In this document: positions 1-7,261 of the stretch, in pieces
How positions within the stretch are numbered: position 1 is the first letter of the stretch
Layout: every line of letters begins with the position of its first letter
Source: Planctomycetota bacterium
GTDB lineage: Bacteria; Planctomycetota; Phycisphaerae; Sedimentisphaerales; SM23-30
Assembly: GCA_029573975.1 (NCBI GenBank)
Contig: JAKQBU010000576.1
Coordinates: forward strand, 1 to 9,575
Reading direction: 5' to 3'
Length of the DNA: 9,575 bases
Made by a program: the position numbers and the translations under genes
The notes under the pieces: generated by a model
Databases searched by the model: none
Told to the model about the DNA's origin: nothing
Seen by the model: only the letters and a program-made list of their open reading frames with translations

Positions 1-684
1 CATTCTGACGATGCCTGGGATTGGTCTGACAGGGATTTCTCTCTGCAAATATGGTTCAAACCTAAGACGGAGGGGACACAGTCTATTTTCAGTGCCACAC
101 GCGATTTATGGTTTGGTATGATGTTTGATTTTAAGTCTACCAGGAATGTGGCTCTCTGGGCTGCCTCCGAAGGAGGAGCCGGCTGGGATATGATTCAATG
201 TGATAATCCTGCCGCCGACAATTCCGGAGTTGGTCAACGGGCGTTAAAACTGGGTGAATGGAACCATATTGTGGTTGCCAGAGACGGTCAAAATTGGAAG
301 ACGTACATCAATGGACGATTAGACCTCGATATTACCCCTCCCAACGGTGCCCTTGCTATTAAAAATATATATCGGGCCAAAAGAATCGGCGAGTGGGGTA
401 ACTATTCACTGGGGATGAACGCCTACGTGGACGAGCTTGCCGTTTGGAATCATGCTTTGACTGACAATGAAGTGTGGTATTACTACACCCACAAGATTGA
501 CCCAGAGAATCTGCCGGATCCGGATACGCTGCCGGAACCGCCTGGCGAAATGGAACCCTATTGTGTAACCGTTCTGGAGATGGATTTGAACTCTGACTGT
601 TATGTCGATCTGGCTGACTTTGCATTGTTTGCCGGGCAATGGCTGCTTTGTAACGATGAGAATAACGAGGCTTGTTCCGAGTAA
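1..684 (+). CDS. C-terminal part of a secreted LamG-like protein with a dockerin-like EF-hand motif (5' truncated)
   Basis: The reading frame is open from base 1 and ends at TAA 682-684, giving 227 visible residues; the start lies outside the window. Visible residues 1 to about 163 look like the second half of a LamG/concanavalin A-like jelly-roll: FSLQIWFKP near the start, then WNHIVVARDG and YINGRL, and YVDELAVWNHALT at about 142-154, a typical closing strand. A Pro/Asp/Glu-rich linker follows (about 168-184), then one 12-residue calcium-loop motif with D195, N197, D199, D203 and D206, bracketed by cysteines (C200 and C217). Similar single motifs ending in QWL-x-C are common at the ends of secreted Phycisphaerae proteins. 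Such domains usually bind glycans or surfaces, but the main function would be set by the missing N-terminal part. A hairpin at 780-815 separates it from the next gene, so it is probably a separate transcript. Domain class is fairly sure; the role is unknown. Confidence 0.82.
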   Translation, partial: HSDDAWDWSDRDFSLQIWFKPKTEGTQSIFSATRDLWFGMMFDFKSTRNVALWAASEGGAGWDMIQCDNPAADNSGVGQRALKLGEWNHIVVARDGQNWKTYINGRLDLDITPPNGALAIKNIYRAKRIGEWGNYSLGMNAYVDELAVWNHALTDNEVWYYYTHKIDPENLPDPDTLPEPPGEMEPYCVTVLEMDLNSDCYVDLADFALFAGQWLLCNDENNEACSE

Positions 685-779
685 TGTTTGGGTACAAAGT
701 AGAAACACTGTAGTTTGATGGTAATTGAGAACCTGCAGAAGATGGAGTGTAGGTTTTCAGCGAATGAAGATGATGTAAG

Positions 780-815
780 GTCGGACTGGCTGGTACCCAT
801 TCCAGCCAGTCCGGC
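780..815 (+). terminator. Strong GC-rich hairpin, probable transcription terminator
   Basis: A perfect 12-base inverted repeat lies at 782-793 (CGGACTGGCTGG) and 802-813 (CCAGCCAGTCCG), with an 8-base loop at 794-801. A G-U and a G-C pair extend the stem to 780-815. It sits 95 bases after the stop of the LamG protein and about 100 bases before the next start, the expected place for a terminator between two units. The U-tract is poor: only TTT at 818-820, after GCTG. It could therefore be an imperfect intrinsic terminator, a transcript-end stabiliser or a bidirectional element. Confidence 0.6.
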
Positions 816-840
816 TGTTTCTCGAGTCCGTGGCAGAAAA

Positions 841-867
841 TTGCCATTGTGACAAGAAAAGAATAAT
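841..867 (+). promoter_or_regulatory. Weak sigma70-like promoter candidate for the GH36-SDR cluster
   Basis: TTGCCA at 841-846 matches the -35 consensus in 5 of 6 positions and AATAAT at 862-867 matches the -10 consensus in 5 of 6, with a 15-base spacer, shorter than ideal; TAATAA at 864-869 would give 17 bases but a poorer -10. The pair lies just after the hairpin and about 45 bases before the first GH36 start. Planctomycete promoters are not well enough known to me for a firm call. Confidence 0.3.
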
Positions 868-898
868 AAGGAAAAACTTTAGGAGGGGGAAATCCGGC

Positions 899-905
899 GA
901 AAGGA
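899..905 (+). promoter_or_regulatory. Ribosome binding site for the first GH36 gene
   Basis: GAAAGGA ends 6 bases before the ATG at 912 and supports that start. A stronger-looking AGGAGGGGGA at 881-890 is 21 bases upstream, too far for direct use with this ATG, and no in-frame start codon follows it at normal spacing. It may be a standby site or chance purine richness. Confidence 0.6.
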
Positions 906-911
906 TTAGTA

Positions 912-3398
912 ATGAGATTCCATACCTGCTTTTTTGGATTCGTTTTTTTTGTATATTGTATTTCTGCATGTCTTTTTGCGGTCAGCCCAAATGCGGAAGA
1001 ATTTGCCGAGCGGGATGCCTGGGTAGCGGCCAAGTTTGGGGATTCCCCAAAGGAAATGCCGCAGAAAGCGGGGCTGGTTATTCTTGCCAACCATGATCCG
1101 GTGCAGAAAAATCAGCATACGGGCAAACCTTTGAAAATTAAAGACCAGGTGTTTGAGCACGGTTTGTTTTGTCATGCGCCCAGCAGGATCCTAGTGCGGC
1201 TGCCGTCGGCGGGCAAGGCTTTCCGCGCCAGGGCGGGGATCGACAGCAACCATGCCGGAGCAGGCGGACAAGGGAGCGTGTCTTTTCTGGTGTTCGTCCA
1301 GGGGGAGAAGGTGTTTGGTTCCGAGGTGATGCGCGAGGGCATGCCGGCGGTGCCGGTGGAGGTGGATTTGAAAGGGGCGAAGGAATTTACTCTCGAAGTA
1401 TCGGATGCCGGAGATGGGAATCCATTTGATCAATCGTGCTGGGCGGATGCCGGGGTTATTCTGGCCAGCGGCAAGGAAATTCGGCTGGATGAGATGAATA
1501 TAATCGAAGGACAGAAAAAAGGATACAGCCCGGATCCGTTTCTATCATTTGTTTATAACGGGAAACCTTCTACGGAATATTTGGAGGAATGGAAGCAGGA
1601 GCGAAGTTCCAGAGTTTTGGATGCCAACCGGACAGAATATACCCTGACTTATACGGACCCGAAGACGAAACTGGCGGTCCGCTGCGTGGGGGTGGTGTGG
1701 AAGGATTATCCGACGGTGGAATGGACGGTGTATTTCAAGAATGAGGGGACGGCAGATACCCCGATTCTGGAATCGATTCAAGCCCTGGACACAACCTTCG
1801 AGCGCAGATCGGCGGGAGAATTTTTACTGCATCATCACAAGGGGGATATGTGCACGATTGACAGTTTTGAGCCTTTGCAGACCATTCTAAAGCCGAATGA
1901 AACAAAGAAGTTTGTCCCGGCGGGCGGCCGCCCGAGCAATTTTGAGTGGCCTTACTATAATCTGGAATGTCCCCAGCAGGGAGAGGGGATTATTATCGTA
2001 ATCGGCTGGCCGGGGCAATGGGCATCGCAATTTATCCGGGATGCGGGCAGCGGTCTGCGGGTAGTGGGGGGGCAGGAATTGACGCATTTAAAGCTGCATG
2101 CCGGGGAAGAAATCCGTACGCCGCTGATTCTGCTGCAATTTTACCAGGGCGACTGGATACGGGCGCAGAATATCTGGCGGCGGTTTATGTTCGATCATAA
2201 TTTTCCGAAAGATCACGGCAAGCCTCTGAGCCCAAAGGTGGGTGCAGCCAGCGTGCAGTACTACGGTTTCATCTGCAATCAGGCCGGGGACATCAAGTTT
2301 ATCAATCGTTTCCTGGAAAAAGACATCCAACTCGACTACTGGTGGATGGATGCGGGCTGGTATGTGTGCGAGCCGGTCGGCTGGCCGAAGGTCGGCACAT
2401 GGGAAGTGGACCGGAAACGGTTTCCTGGCGGCATCAAGGCCATCTCTGACCACTGTCACGCCAAGGGCCTGGAACTGCTCGTCTGGTTTGAGGTGGAACG
2501 GGTGCACCCGGATACCTGGTTAACCAAAAATCATCCGGAATGGATTTTCGGCGGCGCCGGGGGTGGATTGCTGAAGATGAATGAGTCGGAAGTGGCTGCG
2601 TGGATTACCAATCACATCGACAAGATGATTGCGGATGAGGGAATCGATTTTTATCGTTCGGACTTTAATATCGATCCGCTGGGATACTGGCGTAGCAATG
2701 ATGCGGAGGACCGGCAGGGGATTACCGAAATACGTTACATCGAAGGGTATCTTTCCTATTGGGATGAACTGCGCCGCCGCCATCCGGGGATGCTGATCGA
2801 TTCCTGCGCCAGTGGCGGTCGGCGCAATGATCTGGAAACAATGCGACGGGCGGTGCCTCTGTTGCGAACCGATTTTGAATGCCATCCGGAGGGCAATCAA
2901 TGCCATTCCTATTGTTACAATTTGTGGCTTCCCTACTGCAATGGTGCTCACAACTGGAACGAAAGTCCATACGTTTTCCGCAGCGCCATCGCTCCGTTTG
3001 TGCAGCGGAATTGGGACGTTCGGAAACCGGATTTTAATTTTGCACTGGCAAAGAAATTTTTGCAGCAGTGGCGGGCGGTGGTGGATTATTACTTTGGTGA
3101 CTTCCATCCGCTGACCAGATATAGTATCGACATGGATCACTGGATGGCCTGGCAGTTTCATCGTCCCGATTGGGACGCCGGTATGATTCAGGCGTTTCGG
3201 CGGCCGGAGTGTCCCTTCATAACCGCTCAGCATAAACTGCGGGGGCTGGAACCGGAAGCTCGCTATGCGGTTACGGATTTGGATACGGAACAGCCGGTAG
3301 AAATGACAGGCCGGGAAATGATGGAACAGGGGGTATTAGTAAACATTTCGGAAAAACCTGGGGCCGTTTTAATAGTCTATAAAAAAGTGAATGAATGA
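912..3398 (+). CDS. Exported NPCBM-domain GH36 family glycoside hydrolase (alpha-galactosidase type), copy A
   Basis: This 828-aa enzyme probably hydrolyses a terminal alpha-galactoside or related alpha-linked sugar with retention. Residues 1-23 form a signal sequence; cleavage after LFA-23 would leave VSP at the mature end, as in copy B, but ISAC at 17-20 also fits a lipobox. Residues about 29-195 form an NPCBM/NEW2-type carbohydrate-binding module (GLFCHAPS, FRARAGID, SDAGDGN, CWADAGV). Residues about 205-430 are the GH36 N-terminal beta-supersandwich (WPYYNLECPQQGEG, GWPGQWASQF). Residues about 440-750 are the TIM barrel: WWMDAGW at 477-483, WFEVERVHP at 525-533, YRSDFN at 581-586 with D584 the expected nucleophile, and SCASGGRRND at 631-640 with D640 the expected acid/base. 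A small C-terminal beta domain follows. All catalytic features are intact. The dehydrogenase starts 29 bases downstream. Family assignment is firm; sugar specificity is not, since GH36 also includes N-acetylgalactosaminidases and other activities. Confidence 0.93.
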   Translation: MRFHTCFFGFVFFVYCISACLFAVSPNAEEFAERDAWVAAKFGDSPKEMPQKAGLVILANHDPVQKNQHTGKPLKIKDQVFEHGLFCHAPSRILVRLPSAGKAFRARAGIDSNHAGAGGQGSVSFLVFVQGEKVFGSEVMREGMPAVPVEVDLKGAKEFTLEVSDAGDGNPFDQSCWADAGVILASGKEIRLDEMNIIEGQKKGYSPDPFLSFVYNGKPSTEYLEEWKQERSSRVLDANRTEYTLTYTDPKTKLAVRCVGVVWKDYPTVEWTVYFKNEGTADTPILESIQALDTTFERRSAGEFLLHHHKGDMCTIDSFEPLQTILKPNETKKFVPAGGRPSNFEWPYYNLECPQQGEGIIIVIGWPGQWASQFIRDAGSGLRVVGGQELTHLKLHAGEEIRTPLILLQFYQGDWIRAQNIWRRFMFDHNFPKDHGKPLSPKVGAASVQYYGFICNQAGDIKFINRFLEKDIQLDYWWMDAGWYVCEPVGWPKVGTWEVDRKRFPGGIKAISDHCHAKGLELLVWFEVERVHPDTWLTKNHPEWIFGGAGGGLLKMNESEVAAWITNHIDKMIADEGIDFYRSDFNIDPLGYWRSNDAEDRQGITEIRYIEGYLSYWDELRRRHPGMLIDSCASGGRRNDLETMRRAVPLLRTDFECHPEGNQCHSYCYNLWLPYCNGAHNWNESPYVFRSAIAPFVQRNWDVRKPDFNFALAKKFLQQWRAVVDYYFGDFHPLTRYSIDMDHWMAWQFHRPDWDAGMIQAFRRPECPFITAQHKLRGLEPEARYAVTDLDTEQPVEMTGREMMEQGVLVNISEKPGAVLIVYKKVNE

Positions 3399-3427
3399 AG
3401 TTTAGGCCATAACAAGTTGACTATCAA

Positions 3428-4255
3428 ATGATACTAAGAAAATATATTCCGAATCGTTTTCAGGGAAAAGTGGCGATTGTGACCGGCGGCTCGGCGGGGA
3501 TCGGCCGGTCGATTGTGGAAGAACTGTGCAAGGAAGGGGCGGCTGTGAGTTTCTCCGGGATCAGTGATGCCGGTCTGGCTACTGCCCGGGAATTGACGGA
3601 CCAGGGTTTTCCGGTGCTGTTTTACCAGGGGGATATGGCGGAGGAAGAATTCTGCCGGAAACTGGTGGAGGAAACCCTGGCGCGATTCCACAAGGTAAAT
3701 TATCTGGTGAACAACGCCTTTTCTTTTATCGCCAAGGGTTTGAATGCCACAACCCAAGACTGGGAAAGATCATTTCGGGTGGGGCCGATCGCTTACGCCC
3801 GGATGGTGCAGCAGGTGGTGGAGCCGATGAAAAGGGAAGGGGGCGGGGCGATTGTCAACATGTCCAGCATTGCCGCCTTTCAGGCCCAGCCGAACCGGTG
3901 GACCTATAATGCGGCCAAGGGGGCTGTTCACACCCTGACGCGGAATATGGCCCTGGATCTGGCCCGCTATCGTATTCGCGTCAACAGTGTCAGTCCCGGC
4001 TGGATTCTGACACGGGAGCTGTACAAAGCGGCGGACATCGGCGGCGGGGGCCGGGACAAGTGGGTGATACTATGGGGACAGTTTCATATGCTGGAACGGT
4101 GCGGGGAACCGGTTGAGTGTGCCGGTCCAACCTTGTTTCTGTTGAGCGACGATGCATCCTTCATAACCGCTACGGACCTTCCGATTGACGGCGGGTATCA
4201 GAGCATGGGACCGGAAGGATTGGGGAAATTGACCATTCTGGCCGGTTCCTATTAG
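3428..4255 (+). CDS. Short-chain dehydrogenase/reductase (classical SDR), possibly sugar-processing
   Basis: A 275-aa protein of usual classical SDR length and without a signal peptide, so cytoplasmic. The Rossmann nucleotide motif TGGSAGIG is at 19-26, an acidic residue (D69) contacts adenine in relatives, NNA is at 95-97, the catalytic Ser is S147 (in NMSS), YNAAK at 160-164 supplies Tyr and Lys, SPGW follows at 189-192, and IDGGY lies near the end. It should perform NAD(P)-dependent oxidation or reduction of an alcohol/carbonyl. The tetrad Asn normally seven residues after the Trp of the alpha-4 helix appears to be Gly119. Where NADP enzymes often carry Arg after beta-2 there is Ile45, so cofactor choice is unclear. 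The ATG is the only workable start, since a TAA lies in frame at 3410-3412, but its ribosome binding site is poor, suggesting translation helped by the upstream gene. Placement among exported glycosidases suggests action on a released sugar or its derivative; that role is inferred. Confidence 0.88.
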   Translation: MILRKYIPNRFQGKVAIVTGGSAGIGRSIVEELCKEGAAVSFSGISDAGLATARELTDQGFPVLFYQGDMAEEEFCRKLVEETLARFHKVNYLVNNAFSFIAKGLNATTQDWERSFRVGPIAYARMVQQVVEPMKREGGGAIVNMSSIAAFQAQPNRWTYNAAKGAVHTLTRNMALDLARYRIRVNSVSPGWILTRELYKAADIGGGGRDKWVILWGQFHMLERCGEPVECAGPTLFLLSDDASFITATDLPIDGGYQSMGPEGLGKLTILAGSY

Positions 4256-4320
4256 TTGTATTCATACTTTGATATAGAATGGAAGCGTGATTGAAAAATG
4301 CAGATGTAGAGAAATATATT

Positions 4321-4327
4321 GAAAGGA
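4321..4327 (+). promoter_or_regulatory. Ribosome binding site that decides the start of the six-hairpin protein
   Basis: GAAAGGA ends 5 bases before ATG 4333 and is the same heptamer found before the first GH36 gene. The longer frame could begin at TTG 4291, with GGAAG at 4281-4285, but this adds 14 mixed-charge residues ahead of an otherwise clean signal sequence. ATG 4333 is therefore preferred. Confidence 0.65.
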
Positions 4328-4332
4328 AAAAC

Positions 4333-7173
4333 ATGGGCAGGCATAATTTGTATGTCGTAAGTGTGGCAGTCTTGGCCATGTCAATGATGTTAATGGGTGT
4401 GTCGTGTACGATGGGGAAAAACGATTCCTCATCCAATATAATCCCGTCCCAACTGAACCAGCATATCGGCCAGCCGGTTGATATTGCGCCCTGGGGATAC
4501 ACCTGGCGTGCGGATAGAGACGTACAGGAAAAAGCGGAGGCGTATTTTATTCCCCGGCGACTGGAGCGGTTGGATACCGTCTATCGGACACTTTCTTCCG
4601 AGCTGGACAAGCTGGATCCGGAGAGCGGCCCTTATAAGACGATTGCCGGGGTTGCCGCGGAGGAGCCGCTGCTGCCCGCACCGGATGGTCAGCTTCTGAC
4701 AGCCGTTCTCTGGACGGGATTGCTTTCTACCTATCGGGTCGAGCTTCAATGGCCTGCCGGAATTGAGGTTCCAGCGCCGGAATCGGTGGAAGTGCGGGAG
4801 TATCCTACCTCGTACGGATGGCTGGGCTGGACCCAGGATAAGATTTTACGCGAGCCGGAAATATCCGCTGATAGGCGTACCTGGACGTATAAAAGCGGGC
4901 CCATAGGAAAGATGAAGTTGTCCCACAGCATACCCGTCGATACGGGTACAGAAATGGTGGTGGTTTTCTATAAACAGGATAAAGGCGGCCCCGCCCTGCA
5001 ATCTGTGGTGCCGGAGGTCCGGGTGATCAGCCCGGAGATGGGCGGCTGGAAACGGATGGACCTGGAAATCGAATGGGGGTTTCAACCAGGCCAAGAAAAT
5101 ACTTGTTTTGACGGTCGGATAGAAGGCTTTGTTGCTATGGTCGGTTCTATCGCGCCTCTGACAGAAGACAAGAAAACCAAAATGAAAGGTACGCATTCCT
5201 GGAAGTCTGGGGGCAGCCGGGATGCCCGATGCGGGATTGTCGTGTCTGTGCTCTATGCCCCCGACGGCGCCCCTGAATGGAACGTTTATGACCATGGTTT
5301 AGACTGGGAGGTCGAGTTTAGCCGCAAGCTATATGCCCACAGCGGCCGTCCGGCCCTGGGCAGTCGAATGACCATATGGACAAAAGACTCCGGTTTCACG
5401 TTTCGTATCTCCGATCTGGAGAGGGGCCCGATCTGGATTCCCGAACACGGCGTTTTCATAACCCAGGCCGGTGGCGGTAAAACCGCTCGTCAATTTGTCA
5501 CGGAATTGAAAACGCAGAATCGCAAAAGTATTTGCCAGCAAATTCGTGAACATCGCGAGGTCGCTTCCTGGGACGAAGTTATGCAGGAAGTACGGTTATG
5601 GACCTGTCCGGAAGGTACGGCCGTACCGCCGTTTCCCAAAGTTGATGATCCCCCGATGCAGGTACAATTACCGGATCCGCGCTGGACGGATGCCTGGCGA
5701 GCCGGGACCGATCAGTTGCGCGGCAAACACATGTGGGGCGGAATTGCCATTGAAGTGGGTCGCGTGGCTTATGACATGGAACTGATCGGACTGCACGACG
5801 AAGCAGATAAGGTCTATGATCATTTTCTTCAGTCACCCGGCGTCAAATCGGACGGCGATTATTCGGACGGGGATGGTTCGCTGGAGTGGGCCTCGGGTAT
5901 GATACATGATATGGGTTTTGCCCACGATAGCACCCATGCCTCAACGGGAAAGCTCCTGTTTGCCATGGGAAATCGCTATTTTCTTACCGGTGATACCGAG
6001 TGGTTCGAACAAAGACGTCCGCGATTGCAGGCGGCGGCGGACTGGATTATTCGGCAGCGTAAAGAGTACATGAACAACATTCCCAATCGAAACGAACTAT
6101 TTGTGGCCGGGCTGATGCCGCCGGTCATGCTGGGTGATTATCTCTGGCCCACCTCTGACTATCGCTGGTACTATATGACCAATGCCTACGATCTGCAGGG
6201 ACTGCAGCGATTCGCCGATGCTTTGTCTGAATTGGATCCCAAAGCAGGCGAAAAATACCAGAAGGAAGCGGAAGCGTTTCGCGAAGACCTCCGACGGATC
6301 GTAAAACAGGAAACGATCTGGTCGCCGGTTCGTCTGGGACGGGATGGTAAGTATCATAGCTTTATTCCCAGAATGGCGTATGCCGCCGGTCTCATGGGTC
6401 CGGAATTGGGCGCTCCGCAGTTTCCGTTATGCGATCTTTGGATTGGTGCCCTGCCGCTGGCTGAAACCTCCTCCGCCCTCGATGCCGCCGATCCTCGTAT
6501 GGTCGATACCCTACATATCCTCGAAGAAACGGGAACCTCTGTCAAAGTCATACAAAGACTGGAGGAAGAGCGGAAGAAAAAGGAGTTTCCCACCGACGAT
6601 GCCTGGTTTTGGGCAAGCTATATTATCTTACCCAAAGCCTCCCACAATGCCAATATCTTCCTGTTGCAGGACGACGTGCCGAATTTCCTGCGTTTCTGGA
6701 TGAATTCGTACGCGGCTATGGTGGGTGCTAATGGAAAACTGTGGGAACACGCCCATTTGGGCAACTATGGAGACTGTGAAGCTCCTGACAATGGTACGGC
6801 CGGCTGGTTCATGGAAAACTTCCGCAATATGCTGGTGATGGAAGACGGCCCATCTCTTTGGATAGCCCGCGGTACACCATGCGTGTGGCTGGAACAGGGT
6901 AAAAAAATATCTATCAAGAACTCTCCAACCTTTTTCGGTACATTAGCGTATGAGATTGTCTCGGACGTGGAGAACGGCAAGATTACTGCTACGATTGAGA
7001 TACCCGACCGCAGGCCAGCCAAAAATGTTATCGTGCGATTTCGCCATCCGAAGGCAGCTCCGATCAAAAGCGTAATGGTGAATGGCAAATCCTGGAAGAA
7101 ATATAATACGAAAAAAGAAATTATCGAATTAAATGGAGTAAAAGGAAAAGTAACTGTTGTTGCCAGTTACTGA
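4333..7173 (+). CDS. Probable lipoprotein with six-hairpin (alpha/alpha)6 glycosidase-like core, family not recognised
   Basis: From ATG 4333 the product is 946 aa. Residues 1-25 form a signal with a basic start (MGRHN), a hydrophobic run and Cys25 in GVSC, an imperfect lipobox, so an outer-membrane or periplasmic lipoprotein is likely. Residues about 45-430 are beta-rich with no motif I recognise. Residues about 445-840 resemble the helical barrel of six-hairpin glycosidases: repeated amphipathic helices, ADWIIRQRKEYM at 569-580, GDYLWP at 601-606, DAWFWASY at 756-763, and acidic residues in conserved-looking loops (E518 in GSLEWA, D526, E805 in LWEHAHLG). A C-terminal beta domain (about 855-946) follows, with FFGTLAYEIVSD and VMVNGK. 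It probably cleaves a glycosidic bond or binds glycan outside the cytoplasm, alongside the GH36 enzymes. It does not match the motifs I know for GH15, GH63, GH78, GH95 or GH127. The catalytic residues named are guesses. Fold confidence is moderate, function low. Confidence 0.75.
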   Translation: MGRHNLYVVSVAVLAMSMMLMGVSCTMGKNDSSSNIIPSQLNQHIGQPVDIAPWGYTWRADRDVQEKAEAYFIPRRLERLDTVYRTLSSELDKLDPESGPYKTIAGVAAEEPLLPAPDGQLLTAVLWTGLLSTYRVELQWPAGIEVPAPESVEVREYPTSYGWLGWTQDKILREPEISADRRTWTYKSGPIGKMKLSHSIPVDTGTEMVVVFYKQDKGGPALQSVVPEVRVISPEMGGWKRMDLEIEWGFQPGQENTCFDGRIEGFVAMVGSIAPLTEDKKTKMKGTHSWKSGGSRDARCGIVVSVLYAPDGAPEWNVYDHGLDWEVEFSRKLYAHSGRPALGSRMTIWTKDSGFTFRISDLERGPIWIPEHGVFITQAGGGKTARQFVTELKTQNRKSICQQIREHREVASWDEVMQEVRLWTCPEGTAVPPFPKVDDPPMQVQLPDPRWTDAWRAGTDQLRGKHMWGGIAIEVGRVAYDMELIGLHDEADKVYDHFLQSPGVKSDGDYSDGDGSLEWASGMIHDMGFAHDSTHASTGKLLFAMGNRYFLTGDTEWFEQRRPRLQAAADWIIRQRKEYMNNIPNRNELFVAGLMPPVMLGDYLWPTSDYRWYYMTNAYDLQGLQRFADALSELDPKAGEKYQKEAEAFREDLRRIVKQETIWSPVRLGRDGKYHSFIPRMAYAAGLMGPELGAPQFPLCDLWIGALPLAETSSALDAADPRMVDTLHILEETGTSVKVIQRLEEERKKKEFPTDDAWFWASYIILPKASHNANIFLLQDDVPNFLRFWMNSYAAMVGANGKLWEHAHLGNYGDCEAPDNGTAGWFMENFRNMLVMEDGPSLWIARGTPCVWLEQGKKISIKNSPTFFGTLAYEIVSDVENGKITATIEIPDRRPAKNVIVRFRHPKAAPIKSVMVNGKSWKKYNTKKEIIELNGVKGKVTVVASY

Positions 7174-7246
7174 TGCATAAGTTTATTTTTTATGATTCAT
7201 GCTTAAGATTTCAAGAACGGAAACAGAGTTATACCGTTACACAAGT

Positions 7247-7254
7247 AGGAAAGG
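7247..7254 (+). promoter_or_regulatory. Ribosome binding site for the second GH36 gene
   Basis: AGGAAAGG ends 7 bases before ATG 7262, a good Shine-Dalgarno match and spacing. The 88-base gap before this gene shows no strong terminator or promoter, so read-through from the upstream gene is plausible. Confidence 0.65.
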
Positions 7255-7261
7255 TGTTATT

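Larger units (their letters stand above)
685..911. other. Intergenic region with terminator hairpin and leader of the downstream cluster
   Basis: These 227 bases separate the LamG protein from the first GH36 gene. I see no convincing gene: the frames that cross it are short, lack a good ribosome binding site or run into flanking genes on the other strand. It holds the hairpin at 780-815, an inverted repeat at 831-846, a weak promoter-like pair at 841-867 and the ribosome binding site at 899-905. The first 95 bases (685-779) contain nothing I can name. Confidence 0.6.

Noticed and set aside
359..1090. A 243-codon open frame on the minus strand
   Set aside because: It crosses the LamG gene end, the terminator hairpin and the start of the GH36 gene, has no recognisable domain and reads like low-complexity shadow coding.
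830..1096. An 88-codon plus-strand frame upstream of and overlapping the first GH36 start
   Set aside because: It has no ribosome binding site, contains the GH36 leader and overlaps the signal peptide coding region in another frame; no recognisable protein features.
2520..3233. A 237-codon minus-strand open frame inside the first GH36 gene
   Set aside because: It lies antisense to the strongly conserved GH36 barrel; a comparable minus-strand frame (8648-9340) occurs in the same part of copy B, as expected from shared codon pattern, and no domain is visible.
4291..4332. TTG start giving a 960-aa version of the six-hairpin protein
   Set aside because: It puts 14 mixed-charge residues before the signal sequence, whereas ATG 4333 has GAAAGGA at 5-base spacing and gives a clean signal peptide with a lipobox-like cysteine.
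7174..7261. Possible hairpins (CATAA/TTATG and AACGG/CCGTT) between the six-hairpin gene and copy B
   Set aside because: Arms are only 5 bases and partly AT-rich; too weak to call a terminator or operator.
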